Part shown: piece after piece, positions 28,820 to 37,147 of the stretch
Position numbering within the stretch: position 1 is the stretch's first letter
Layout: each line of letters opens with the position of its first letter
Source of the DNA: JAIBAC01 sp046331095
GTDB lineage: Bacteria > Actinomycetota > Acidimicrobiia > UBA2766
Direction: 5' to 3'
Assembly: GCA_046331095.1 (NCBI GenBank)
Contig: JAXLRM010000004.1
Coordinates: 806,001-870,000, forward strand
Length of the DNA: 64,000 bases
The notes under the pieces: model-generated
The model's input: the letters and a program-made list of their open reading frames with translations, nothing else
Databases searched by the model: none
Told to the model about the DNA's origin: nothing
Made by a program: the position numbers and the translations under genes

Positions 28820-30994
28820 ATGGACGAACGACGGTCGCCCCCGGAGACACCGCCCTTCTCCGGAGGCGAGCACACGCCGCTCACGGGTGACGCGCCGTCC
28901 GGCTCGGTGACCCTGCTCGCCGGGACGCGCTTCCTCGTGTGCGACCCCGACGGCGACGTCGTCCCCGGCGGTGTGCACGGCTACTACGGCCAGGACACGC
29001 GGCTGCTGTCGCGCTGGCAGCTCCTGGTCGCGGGGGAGCGCCCTCGGTTGGTGGGCTCGCGCCACGGCGAGGACGATGCGCTCCTGAGCTCGGTAGCGTT
29101 CTGCGGCGACCCGACCGACGCCGCGCTGGTAGTCGCCCGCAGTATCACTCTCGGCGGCCATCTCACCCAGGAGATCGCCCTCATCAACCTGCGCGGCCGG
29201 AGCACGCAGGTCGCCGTGGAGCTGAGATGCGGCACCGACTTCGCCGACCTGTTCGAGGTCAAGCGCGGTTCCGACGCACGGTCCGGGTTCGTCGGCTTCG
29301 GTCCCGACGACACCGGTTACCTGATGACGTTCAACTACCTCGGTGTGCACCGCGCGGTCACGATCGCGCCGGACGCGCTGCACGAGTACGAGCTGGTCCG
29401 CGACGGGATCAAGTGGGTGGTCGAGCTCCCGCCGCACGGAGAGGAGAGGGTGGAGGTGGACGTGGTCGTCGAGGTCACCGACCGCAAGAACGAGCGCCCT
29501 GCCCTGCGCCTCTCTCACCACGAGGCCGAGGACTGGACGCGCGAACGACCGCGGCTCGCCTCGAACGACTCACGCCTCGGTCTCGCGTGGAACCGCAGCG
29601 TCGCCGATGTGGCGCACCTGCAGCTCTGGGACGACACCGACGCCGGCCCCGGTCCCCACTTCCCGGCCCTTGCCGCCGGAGTGCCGTGGTTCATGACGCT
29701 GTTCGGTCGTGACTCGCTGATCTCGGGGATGTTCGCCCTCCCGCTGGGGCCCGACCTCTTGCTGGGCGCCCTCACGGCGCTGGCCCGCCGCCAGGGCAGG
29801 GGCTACGACGACCGCACGGGCGAGGAGCCGGGCAAGATCCTCCACGAGGAGCGCGCGGGGGCCGCGGTCCAGCATCCCAGCGGCTGGGGTGAGCACTACT
29901 ACGGCTCGGTGGACGCGACGCCGCTGTTCGTCATGGCCCTCGGTGCTGCGTGGAGGTGGGGCGCCGACGCAGGCGTCGTGGCCTCGCTGCTGCCCGCGGC
30001 GGAGCGGGCGGTCGCGTGGATCACCGGCCCGGGCGATCCCGACGGGGACGGTTTCGTCGAGTACCCGGGCGACGCCGGCGGGGCCGCTCCGGCCACTCAG
30101 GGCCTGGCCAACCAGGGTCTGGCCAACCAGGGTCTGGCCAACCAGGGCTGGAAGGACAGCCACGACGGGCTGCGCTACGCGGACGGGACCCTGGCGGAGG
30201 GGCCGATCGCCCTCGTCGAGGTCCAGGGGTACTGCGTCGCCGCGTTGAGGGCACTCGCCGAGTTGCGCCGCGCGTTCGGGACGGGCGACCCCGAGCCGCT
30301 GCGCGCCCGCGCCGAGCGTCTCGTCGGCCGGATCGACGACGCCTTCTGGATGCCGGACCGGGGCTGTCACTGCGTCGCCCTCGACGGCGACAAGCGTCAG
30401 GTCGACTCGGTCACCACGAACCCGGGCCACCTGCTCTGGTGCGGCGCGGTTGCCCCCGGGCGCAGCGCCGACCTCGTCGGGCGGCTCGCCTCCGACGACG
30501 TCGCGTCGGGATTCGGGCTGCGCACCCTCTCGATGACGAACCCCGGCTTCAACCCGATGAGCTACCACTGCGGGTCGGTCTGGCCCCACGACACCGCGAT
30601 CGCGGTGGCGGGGATGTTCGCACACGACGAGGCCGCCGTCGCGCAACCGCTCGCCGCAGGACTGCTCGACGCTGCTGCCGCTTCGGGCGGGCGCCTGCCG
30701 GAGTTGTTCGCGGGGTTCGACCGTGGGAGGTTCGACCCCCCGGTTCCGTACCCGACGGCATGCACGCCGCAGGCCTGGGCGGCATGCGTCCCGTTCCTGT
30801 TGGTCAGCGCGTATCTCGGCCTCGCCCCGGACATGCCCGCGGGGGTGGTCCGGTTGCGCCCGCGCCTGCCCGACCGGCTCCGCTTCGAGGTCACGGGCAT
30901 CCCCTGCGGCGACGGCCACCTCTCGGTCGCGGCCTGCGGGTCCGACTGCGACGTGGTCGAGGCACCCCCTGGAGTGCGCGTCGAGCTCACGTGA
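28820..30994 (+). CDS. Amylo-alpha-1,6-glucosidase / glycogen-debranching-type enzyme
   Basis: The 724-residue protein starts at ATG 4 bp after the GT4 stop with GAGG adjacent. The N-terminal about 230 residues form the bacterial debranching-enzyme N-terminal domain (GYYGQDTRLLSRWQLL...LTQEIALINL). The C-terminal (alpha/alpha)6 barrel has AGVPWFMTLFGRDSLISGMFALPL, NQGWKDSHDGLRYADG and MSYHCGSVWPHDTAIAVAG. Relatives remove alpha-1,6 branches or act on related glucans. A triple Leu-Ala-Asn-Gln-Gly repeat is inserted just before the conserved WKDSHD. Cytoplasmic, no signal peptide. Confidence 0.85.
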   Translation: MDERRSPPETPPFSGGEHTPLTGDAPSGSVTLLAGTRFLVCDPDGDVVPGGVHGYYGQDTRLLSRWQLLVAGERPRLVGSRHGEDDALLSSVAFCGDPTDAALVVARSITLGGHLTQEIALINLRGRSTQVAVELRCGTDFADLFEVKRGSDARSGFVGFGPDDTGYLMTFNYLGVHRAVTIAPDALHEYELVRDGIKWVVELPPHGEERVEVDVVVEVTDRKNERPALRLSHHEAEDWTRERPRLASNDSRLGLAWNRSVADVAHLQLWDDTDAGPGPHFPALAAGVPWFMTLFGRDSLISGMFALPLGPDLLLGALTALARRQGRGYDDRTGEEPGKILHEERAGAAVQHPSGWGEHYYGSVDATPLFVMALGAAWRWGADAGVVASLLPAAERAVAWITGPGDPDGDGFVEYPGDAGGAAPATQGLANQGLANQGLANQGWKDSHDGLRYADGTLAEGPIALVEVQGYCVAALRALAELRRAFGTGDPEPLRARAERLVGRIDDAFWMPDRGCHCVALDGDKRQVDSVTTNPGHLLWCGAVAPGRSADLVGRLASDDVASGFGLRTLSMTNPGFNPMSYHCGSVWPHDTAIAVAGMFAHDEAAVAQPLAAGLLDAAAASGGRLPELFAGFDRGRFDPPVPYPTACTPQAWAACVPFLLVSAYLGLAPDMPAGVVRLRPRLPDRLRFEVTGIPCGDGHLSVAACGSDCDVVEAPPGVRVELT
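30101..30145 (+). repeat. In-frame 15-bp tandem repeat (three units) in the debranching gene
   Basis: Three copies of GGYCTGGCCAACCAG, differing only at one third-position base, encode (Gly-Leu-Ala-Asn-Gln)x3. The NQG of the last copy runs into the conserved NQGWKDSHD, so the repeat looks like duplication of the residues before the active-site loop. Confidence 0.9.
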
Positions 30995-30999
30995 AGACC

Positions 31000-31110
31000 G
31001 ACGTGGGGACGTGAGGTGGGTTGTGGACCCGTTTCGCGTCCCCACGTCGGGGGGTGCCCTGGACGTGGGGACGTGAGGTGGGTTGTGGACCCGTTTCGCG
31101 TCCCCACGTC
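31000..31110. repeat. Hairpin repeat array, type A, two units
   Basis: Two 49-nt units at 31000-31048 and 31062-31110 have perfect 12-bp inverted ends, GACGTGGGGACG and CGTCCCCACGTC. The interior contains GGGT-TGTGG-ACCC, a nested small hairpin. The array lies between the convergent debranching and L,D-transpeptidase genes. Here the interior has TTTCG, while the other two type A arrays mostly have TTTTG. Confidence 0.92.
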
Positions 31111-31132
31111 GGGGGGGTCGTGTGGCTCGGGG

Positions 31133-31978
31133 CTACGCGACGACGTCGACGGGGGTACCGAGGGGGACCGAGGTGAGGAGGGGTCGAAGGTCGTCGTCGA
31201 GCATGCGGATGCATCCGTGGCTGACGGCGCTGCCGAGGTCGGAGGGGCGGGTCGCGCCGTGGATCGCGATTCGCGGGACGCCGCCCTCCCAGTCCGAGAG
31301 CGTCGGGCTCATCGACGCCATGCCGAGCACACCGGCACCGTACTCATCGTGGTTGCCCCGATCTGGAGTCCACACCGTCCACACGTACGACGCGCCCTCC
31401 GGGGTGGGCGTCGCACGCGCCCCGATGGCCACTCGCCAGCGCCCTACCTCGACACCCCGGACGAAGCGCTGCATGGTCCGCTCCGAGAGGTCGACGAGCA
31501 GGCGCTGGTCCTGGCCTGCGATCACGACGTCGCGCATGCGGACCCATCCTGTGGCGCCGTTGGGTTGGATCGGCAGGAACACGTGGTACCAGACACCGCC
31601 ACGGGGACCGCGGGCCTCCTCGACGACCCTGAACGTCTGGGGATCGCCGAACTCGTTGTGGTCGCGGAAGGAGGCGACGGCTTCGGCACCGGGGTCGGGT
31701 GCGGAGTACGCGGTGAGCTGGTTGCGTGCGGTCGCCGACCAGGCCTCGTAGCCGGCCGGCAGGGTGGGCCCGGGTGGCACCGGCGCCGGCGTCGTCTCGG
31801 GGGCGGTTGCGGCGACCGGCCCCGAGGGTGGTTGTGTGCCCGCGTCCGGTCTTGCGGCCGCCGTGGTGGCGGCTGTCGACGCCGGCGGCAGGCTGGCCTG
31901 GATCGGCTGTGCGCACGCGGGTGCACAGAGGACGGTCGCGGTGAGCAGGAGTGCGGGGAGACGTCGCAACGGTGACAC
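31133..31978 (-). CDS. Exported L,D-transpeptidase (YkuD) with SH3-like domain
   Basis: The protein has 281 residues from GTG 31978; ATG 31996 is also in frame but lies inside the LexA box. A basic-hydrophobic signal sequence ends near CAPAC (possible lipoprotein), followed by a Pro/Thr/Ala-rich linker, an SH3-like domain (about residues 75-150) and the YkuD domain with catalytic HGAT...SAVSHGCIRM (His, Cys, Arg). It would form 3-3 cross-links in peptidoglycan outside the membrane. The SOS box 11 bp upstream suggests induction on DNA damage, not previously familiar to me for this family. Confidence 0.85.
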   Translation of the reverse strand: MSPLRRLPALLLTATVLCAPACAQPIQASLPPASTAATTAAARPDAGTQPPSGPVAATAPETTPAPVPPGPTLPAGYEAWSATARNQLTAYSAPDPGAEAVASFRDHNEFGDPQTFRVVEEARGPRGGVWYHVFLPIQPNGATGWVRMRDVVIAGQDQRLLVDLSERTMQRFVRGVEVGRWRVAIGARATPTPEGASYVWTVWTPDRGNHDEYGAGVLGMASMSPTLSDWEGGVPRIAIHGATRPSDLGSAVSHGCIRMLDDDLRPLLTSVPLGTPVDVVA

Positions 31979-31988
31979 CGGTATTGAC

Positions 31989-32004
31989 TCGAACATACGT
32001 TCGA
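31989..32004. promoter_or_regulatory. SOS box between the L,D-transpeptidase and dnaE2 N-terminal gene
   Basis: TCGAACATACGTTCGA fits CGAAC-N4-GTTCG with perfect arms. Toward the + strand gene a TATGTA at 32010-32015 could be a -10 element, and dnaE2-N starts 75 bp after the box. Toward the - strand the first usable transpeptidase start is 11 bp away. LexA here could control both directions. Confidence 0.85.
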
Positions 32005-32043
32005 ACCATTATGTAGGGCAAGGGCGCCGGAGGGGATGCCCCG

Positions 32044-32077
32044 GTTCCGAGCAGTTCTACGTTCCGAGCAGTTCTAC
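32044..32077 (+). repeat. Perfect 17-bp tandem duplication just before dnaE2-N
   Basis: GTTCCGAGCAGTTCTAC occurs twice back to back, ending 2 bp before ATG 32080. Removing one copy would put ATG 32036 (preceded by GGAGGGG) in frame with the DnaE2 sequence, adding nine codons. Confidence 0.9.
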
Positions 32078-32079
32078 GG

Positions 32080-34695
32080 ATGGGTTTCGTACACCTGCAC
32101 ACGCACTCGGCGTTCTCGTTCCGCGAGGGTGCGATACGCCCCGACGAGCTCGCCCAGGCCGCGGCCCGCGCAGGCATGGGCGCGGTGGCGCTCACCGATC
32201 ACCTCGGCGTCTCGGCAGCGGTGCGCTTCACCGAGGCGTGCAGGTCGGCGGGGGTGCGTCCGATCCTGGGGGCCGAGGTGCCGGTCGCCGCGCCGGTGCC
32301 GGCGACACGGCCGTCCGGTGGTCGTGGGCGTCCGGGCACCCCCGACCTGCTCGGCGGGAACCACACCGTCGTGATCGCCCGTACCGAGGCGGGCTGGGCG
32401 AACTTGTGCCGCCTCCTCACGGCACTGCACCTGCCCGACGACCCTGGCCTGCGTATCGAGGAGCCCGAGATTCCGTGGGAGGTGTTCTGCCGCCACAGCG
32501 GTGGGCTCACGGTCCTGTCGGGGTGCGACCGCGGCGAGGTCTCGCGACACCTGGCACGCGGCGACCGCGCGGGAGCGCTGGCCACCGTGCTGCGCTACCG
32601 AGAGGTGTGCGACCCGGGTGCGTTCGCGGTGGAGGTGTCACACCACCTGAGGCCCGAGGACCCGCTCCGGATCGACGCGGCGCTCGCGGTCGCGGCCAGC
32701 GCGGGGGTCCCGGCGGTCGCCACCAACGACGTGCACTACCTGGATCGCCGCGACGCCGCCCTGCACGAGCTGCTCGTGGCGATGCGCGACCTCGTCCCGC
32801 TCGCCCCGACACGCCAACGCCGATCGACCGCCGAGTACGACTTCGTGTCCGAGCGCACCATGCGCGACCGCTTCGCCGGGGTCGAGGAGGTCGTCGACGC
32901 GACCGTCGCCCTCGCCGAGGCCTGCGAGTTCGAGCTCGACCTCGACAACCACCACCTGCCCGAGGTAGAGGCGAACGCCACGATCGCCCGCCTCTGCGAG
33001 ACCGCATCCGGGCGTCTCGGCGGTGCCGGCCGCACCGAACTGCTCACGCGCGCGTGCGAGGCCGGTCTCGCCCGGCGGATGCCCGGCGCCGGCGCCGGCG
33101 TGCACGAGCGTCTTGCGCACGAGATCGAGGTGATCGCCAGGCTCGGCTTCTCCGGCTACTTCCTGATGGCGGCCGAGATCTGTGCCCACATCGTCGAGAT
33201 GGGCATACGCGTGGCGTGCCGCGGTTCGGCGGCGGGGAGCCTGGTCACGTACGTGCTCGGCATCGGCGACGTCGACCCGGTCGCCCACGACCTCTGCTTC
33301 GCCCGCTTCGTGAACGAGCACCGGCGCACGCTCCCCGACATCGACCTCGACGTGGAGTCGCACCGCCGCGATGAAGTCCTGGCGTGGATCATGGACCGCT
33401 ACGGGCACGAGCGCACGGCGATGGTCGCAGCCGTCGACACCTACCGTGCCCGCAGCGCGATCCGCGAGGTCGGCGCAGCATTCGGCTTCCCGCCCTCGGA
33501 GGTCGACACCCTCGCCAAGTACTTCCCGCACGTGGGGGCGGCGGGCATCGAGGCGGCGCTCGCGGAGCTGCCCGAGCTGCGCGACGTCCACCTCGACGAC
33601 GTGCACGTGCGCCGCCTCTTCTCGGCGTGCGCCGCGATCGACGGGTTCCCCCGCGGCCTGTCGGTGCACCCGTGCGGGGTCCTGATCGGCCCCGCCGACT
33701 TCCGCGACCGGGTCCCGCTCGAGGCAAGTCCGCAGGGCCTGCCGCTGGCGCAGTTCGACAAGGACGACGTCGACGCGCTCGGCCTCGTCAAGCTCGACGT
33801 GCTCGGCGTGCGCATGCAGTCCACGATCGCGCACGCGGTCGCCGAGATCGCCCGCACCGAGCCGGGCGGCGGACCCCCCGATCCAGGGCCGGGGGGTTCG
33901 GGGGGGGACGAGGCCACCTACGAGTTGATCCGCTCGACGCACACTCTCGGCTGCTTCCAGATCGAGAGCCCCGGCCAGCGCGAGTTGCTGGGCAGGCTCG
34001 CTCCCGACCGCTTCGCCGACCTCGTCGTCGACATCTCGCTGTTCCGGCCCGGGCCGGTCAAGGCCGACATGGTCGGTCCCTTCGTCGACCGGCGCCACGG
34101 CGTCGAGGCGGAGGTCTACGCGTCGCCGGTGCTGGCGCCGATCCTGGGCGAGACCCACGGCGTGATCGTGTTCCACGAGCAGGTGATCCGCACCATCGCC
34201 GTCCTCGGCGGCGTCGACGAGGCCGAAGCCGACGCGATCCGGCGCCGTCTCGGCGACCCCGGCGACCCCGACACGATCGCGGTGGGCCGGTGGCTGTGCG
34301 AGCGGGCGGTCGATCTCGGCCTGGACGAGGCCGAGGCCGAGGCCGTGTGGGCGCAGGTTGCGAGCTTCGCCTCGTTCGGTTTCTGCAAGGCGCACGCGGC
34401 TGCGTTCGCGGTACCCACCTACCTGTCGGCGTGGCTCAAGGCGCACCACCCGGCGGCATTCCTCGCGGGTGTGCTCACCCACGATCCCGGCATGTACCCG
34501 CGCCGGGTCTTCGTGCACGAGGCCGCCCGCTTCGGCGTCGCGGTCCTGCCCGTCGACGTCAACGTCAGCGACGTCGACGACCGTGTCGATGCCGTCCCGG
34601 ACACGAGACGGGAATCAGGAGAGGAGGATCACCCCGCCGCTTCGGCGGGATCCATGTGGAACGTGAACATGCGGCGCGGTTCGATGCACGCGTAG
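32080..34695 (+). CDS. dnaE2: Error-prone DNA polymerase DnaE2, N-terminal piece (PHP and polymerase domains)
   Basis: The 871-residue protein begins MGFVHLHTHSAFSF, the PHP-domain start. Polymerase motifs are in order: LPDIDLDVESHRRDEVL with the catalytic Asp pair, QFDKDDVDALGLVKLDVLG with the third acidic site, THTLGCFQIESPGQRELL, ISLFRPGPVKADMVGPF and GVIVFHEQVIRTIA. DnaE2-like sequence runs to VDVNVSD near 34600. It then stops short of the helix-hairpin-helix and OB-fold regions, which are encoded at 40072-40926. The last about 22 residues are antisense to the next gene. A normal DnaE2 has over 1000 residues. An SOS box lies 75 bp upstream; there is no strong ribosome site at this ATG. 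Confidence 0.88.
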   Translation: MGFVHLHTHSAFSFREGAIRPDELAQAAARAGMGAVALTDHLGVSAAVRFTEACRSAGVRPILGAEVPVAAPVPATRPSGGRGRPGTPDLLGGNHTVVIARTEAGWANLCRLLTALHLPDDPGLRIEEPEIPWEVFCRHSGGLTVLSGCDRGEVSRHLARGDRAGALATVLRYREVCDPGAFAVEVSHHLRPEDPLRIDAALAVAASAGVPAVATNDVHYLDRRDAALHELLVAMRDLVPLAPTRQRRSTAEYDFVSERTMRDRFAGVEEVVDATVALAEACEFELDLDNHHLPEVEANATIARLCETASGRLGGAGRTELLTRACEAGLARRMPGAGAGVHERLAHEIEVIARLGFSGYFLMAAEICAHIVEMGIRVACRGSAAGSLVTYVLGIGDVDPVAHDLCFARFVNEHRRTLPDIDLDVESHRRDEVLAWIMDRYGHERTAMVAAVDTYRARSAIREVGAAFGFPPSEVDTLAKYFPHVGAAGIEAALAELPELRDVHLDDVHVRRLFSACAAIDGFPRGLSVHPCGVLIGPADFRDRVPLEASPQGLPLAQFDKDDVDALGLVKLDVLGVRMQSTIAHAVAEIARTEPGGGPPDPGPGGSGGDEATYELIRSTHTLGCFQIESPGQRELLGRLAPDRFADLVVDISLFRPGPVKADMVGPFVDRRHGVEAEVYASPVLAPILGETHGVIVFHEQVIRTIAVLGGVDEAEADAIRRRLGDPGDPDTIAVGRWLCERAVDLGLDEAEAEAVWAQVASFASFGFCKAHAAAFAVPTYLSAWLKAHHPAAFLAGVLTHDPGMYPRRVFVHEAARFGVAVLPVDVNVSDVDDRVDAVPDTRRESGEEDHPAASAGSMWNVNMRRGSMHA

Positions 34696-35150
34696 ACGGC
34701 GCCCTGCAGCATGCCGTCCTCGGCCCACCAGTCGTCCCAGTCGGGGTAGACCTCGCGACAGCACTCGACGTAGCCGGCGTGCTCGGGTGCCCAGGGGTCG
34801 ACCTCGTGGGCTCTGCCGTGCACGGTCACCGCGAGGTGCTCGCCCGGCAGGTGCGTGGCGCTCACGTCCGGTCTGCGGCGGATGTGGCGGAAGCGGACCG
34901 AGTCGGGCGAAGAACCGAACCAGAAGCGGCCGCGGTAGAAGATCCCGTCGACCGGCCCGCAGATCGGGCGGCCGTCCGCGGTCGCGGTCGCGAGCACGAG
35001 CAAGCGCATCCCCGTGAGCTCCTCGCAGAGGTCGGACGCGCCGACACGTCGTTGCGGGGTCGTGATCGAGCGCAGATGCGTACCGGCAGCCGCGTAGCTG
35101 TCGTCGAGGAGTCGCTGGAGGTCGTCGAGGTCGGCGGCGGTCTCGCGCAC
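34629..35150 (-). CDS. Pyridoxamine 5'-phosphate oxidase-like FMN-binding protein
   Basis: The 173-residue protein starts at GTG one base after the DtxR-family stop, so the two are probably co-transcribed. The split-barrel pattern is visible: LVLATATADGRPICGPVDGIFYRGRFWFGSS, then RRRPDVSATHLPGEHLAVTVHGRAHEV. Relatives bind FMN, F420 or haem. Its C-terminal codons are read on the other strand as the tail of DnaE2-N. Function is otherwise unknown. Confidence 0.75.
   Translation of the reverse strand: MRETAADLDDLQRLLDDSYAAAGTHLRSITTPQRRVGASDLCEELTGMRLLVLATATADGRPICGPVDGIFYRGRFWFGSSPDSVRFRHIRRRPDVSATHLPGEHLAVTVHGRAHEVDPWAPEHAGYVECCREVYPDWDDWWAEDGMLQGAVYACIEPRRMFTFHMDPAEAAG
34633..34649. terminator. 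GC-rich hairpin between convergent genes
   Basis: CCCGCCG-CTT-CGGCGGG forms a 7-bp stem with a 3-base loop at the point where DnaE2-like sequence ends and the convergent FMN-binding gene ends. It could terminate transcription in both directions, although no T-run follows. Confidence 0.4.
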
Positions 35151-35151
35151 G

Positions 35152-35817
35152 TCAGCGCACCGTGACGAACATCTGTGTCGTGGCGGCAGAACCGATGGCG
35201 ATCGCCGTACCGGACACGTCGATGCTGACCGTGCCGTCGGGTGCTACTGCGGTCACGGTCCCCTTGCAGCCCGGCGTGAAGCCCTTGTCCTCCATGTAGG
35301 CGAGCAGGTCGGACTGGACCTCGATGCCCTCGCCGACCTGTTCGAGGACGAACTCGGTACCGGCTTCGACCTCGGCGATCGTCACCGTCGGCGGAGCCTG
35401 GTAGCCGCTGCCGGGGATCGGGCTGCCGTGGGGGCAGGTGGTGGGGTAGCCGAGCACCTCGAGGGCGGCGTCGACGACGCGGTCGGAGAGGCCGTGTTCG
35501 AGCTTGTGGGCCTCTTCGTGCGCGATGTGCCAGGGCAGCTTGACTAGGTCGGTGAGGATGCGTTCGGCGACGCGGTGGCGGCGTACGACGTTGTCGGCGA
35601 GCTTGACTCCCGGCGGCGTGAGGCGCAGCTCGCGGTTGTCGGCGACCTCGACGAGACCGTCGTCGATGAGACTGCGCGTGGCTTCCGAGACCGACGGGGC
35701 GCTCACGTGCAGGCGGTCGGCGAGGCGGGCGCGGATGATCGGCGCCCCCTCCTCTTCGAGTTGGCGGATCGTCTGGAGGTAGTCCTCGCGCGCGATCGAA
35801 GGCCGGCGTTCAACCAC
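35152..35817 (-). CDS. DtxR/IdeR/MntR-family metal-dependent regulator
   Basis: The 221-residue protein starts at GTG 35817. The winged-helix domain is at residues 7-65 (EDYLQTIRQLEEEGAPIIRARLADRLHVSAPSVSEATRSL). The dimer/metal domain has RRHRVAERILTDLVKLPWHIAHEEAHKLEHGLSD, with the His/Glu ligands of DtxR proteins, and TCPHGSPIPG. A C-terminal SH3/FeoA-like domain follows (about 145-221). It represses iron- or manganese-uptake genes when the metal is bound. Which metal is sensed is not decidable here. Confidence 0.9.
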   Translation of the reverse strand: MVERRPSIAREDYLQTIRQLEEEGAPIIRARLADRLHVSAPSVSEATRSLIDDGLVEVADNRELRLTPPGVKLADNVVRRHRVAERILTDLVKLPWHIAHEEAHKLEHGLSDRVVDAALEVLGYPTTCPHGSPIPGSGYQAPPTVTIAEVEAGTEFVLEQVGEGIEVQSDLLAYMEDKGFTPGCKGTVTAVAPDGTVSIDVSGTAIAIGSAATTQMFVTVR

Positions 35818-35878
35818 GGGGGGATCGTATCAAGCAGCATCCGTGCGCCCCGCAGCCCGATCGCCGCGCGTCCGGATC

Positions 35879-36113
35879 GACGTGGGGACGTGAGGTGGGT
35901 TGTGGACCCGTTTTGCGTCCCCACGTCGGGGGGCTTAACGGACGTGGGGACGTGAGGTGGGTTGTGGACCCGTTTTGCGTCCCCACGTCGGGGGGCTTAA
36001 CGGACGTGGGGACGTGAGGTGGGTTGTGGACCCGTTTTGCGTCCCCACGTCGGGGGGCCTAACGGACGTGGGGACGTGAGGTGGGTTGTGGACCCGTTTT
36101 GCGTCCCCACGTC
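35879..36113. repeat. Hairpin repeat array, type A, four units
   Basis: Units at 35879, 35941, 36003 and 36065 are each 49 nt with a 62-bp period and near-identical sequence. They have the same GACGTGGGGACG/CGTCCCCACGTC ends as the arrays at 31.0 and 49.2 kb; the 13-nt spacer is GGGGGGCTTAACG. This is the only content of the 348-bp gap between the regulator start and the phosphotransferase end, apart from about 60 bp of regulator promoter region. Confidence 0.93.
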
Positions 36114-36165
36114 GGTGTGTCGGGGGAACGGCTCCGCAGCCCGCGCCGAGGGCCACGACCGGCGG

Positions 36166-37038
36166 TCACCGGTCGGCGAGAGCGGCGTGGAGTGTGTGGC
36201 GGGCCACGTCGTTCATCTTGGTGCCGTACATGGCGAGTGCGAGTGCCAGCGCCCAGCCGCGGGCGCGGTCCCACGTGTCGTCATCTACCTCACCGGCAGA
36301 GGCACGCAGCACCGGGCGCGCCTCGGATGGCAACAGCATCCATGCGACTGCGAGATCGGACGCGGGATCACCGGCGGTGATGTCGCCCCAATCGATGACG
36401 CCGATGAGGCGTCCCGCGGAGGTGAGGATGTTCAGTGGGTGCAGGTCGCCGTGGAGCCACAGGGGAGGCCCCGTCCACGGCGGAGTCGCGGCCAACCTGG
36501 ACCAGCAGGCGAGGATCGCCTCGAGGTCGACGGCGAGCTCGAGCGCCTCCAGGTGCTCGCGCACCAGGGCGTCGCGCTGCTGCAGCGGCACTCCCCGGTG
36601 GGGATTGACGGGGGCTCCCGCGGGGGCGGGCACGTGCAGTGCGGAGAGGAAGCCGCCTAGGGCGACGGCGGCGGCGACCGGATCGGCGGGCTCGGCGGAC
36701 CCGGCCACCTCGCCGGGCACCCAGCGGGTCACGCTCCACGGCCACGGATACCCGGAGCCGGGCCGGCCGCTCCTGACGGGCTCGGGCACCGCGAGGGGAA
36801 GCCTCGGGGCGAGCCCTGGGAGCCACCGTTGCTCGTTCACGACGAGACTCGCCGCCGTCTCCCGCCTCGGGAGGCGCACAGCGAGGTCGCTTCCGAGGCG
36901 GAACATCTCGTTGTCCCAGCCCGAGTCGACATGGTTGAGCTCCCGCTGCGCGAGGTCCGGGTGCTGCTCGGCGAGCAGTGCGCGCACGAGGGCGGCGTCG
37001 ATGTCGATCTCCGCCGGAGGCGTGCGGTCGGCGGCCAT
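36166..37038 (-). CDS. Aminoglycoside phosphotransferase (APH)-family kinase
   Basis: The 290-residue protein starts at ATG 37038 with GGGAGGTG directly upstream. The kinase-like fold is shown by the N-lobe (VDSGWDNEMFRLGSDLAVRLPRR), the catalytic loop LWLHGDLHPLNIL and the metal-binding IDWGDITAGDPASDLA. Such proteins phosphorylate small molecules, including antibiotics, sugars and choline; resistance cannot be concluded. It diverges from map with 109 bp between starts. Confidence 0.85.
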   Translation of the reverse strand: MAADRTPPAEIDIDAALVRALLAEQHPDLAQRELNHVDSGWDNEMFRLGSDLAVRLPRRETAASLVVNEQRWLPGLAPRLPLAVPEPVRSGRPGSGYPWPWSVTRWVPGEVAGSAEPADPVAAAVALGGFLSALHVPAPAGAPVNPHRGVPLQQRDALVREHLEALELAVDLEAILACWSRLAATPPWTGPPLWLHGDLHPLNILTSAGRLIGVIDWGDITAGDPASDLAVAWMLLPSEARPVLRASAGEVDDDTWDRARGWALALALAMYGTKMNDVARHTLHAALADR

Positions 37039-37147
37039 GTCACCTCCCGTCGTTCCGGGGACCGCCGGGGGAGCCCGGCACTGTCGGAGGCTACGCTGGG
37101 GCAACCTCGCCTCGATGCCGCCGACACCGACGCCGCGGAGGATCCCG

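Noticed and set aside
31979..31996. ATG 31996 as the L,D-transpeptidase start
   Set aside because: It lies inside the LexA palindrome and would add six residues before a normal signal sequence; GTG 31978 fits better, though leaderless translation cannot be excluded.
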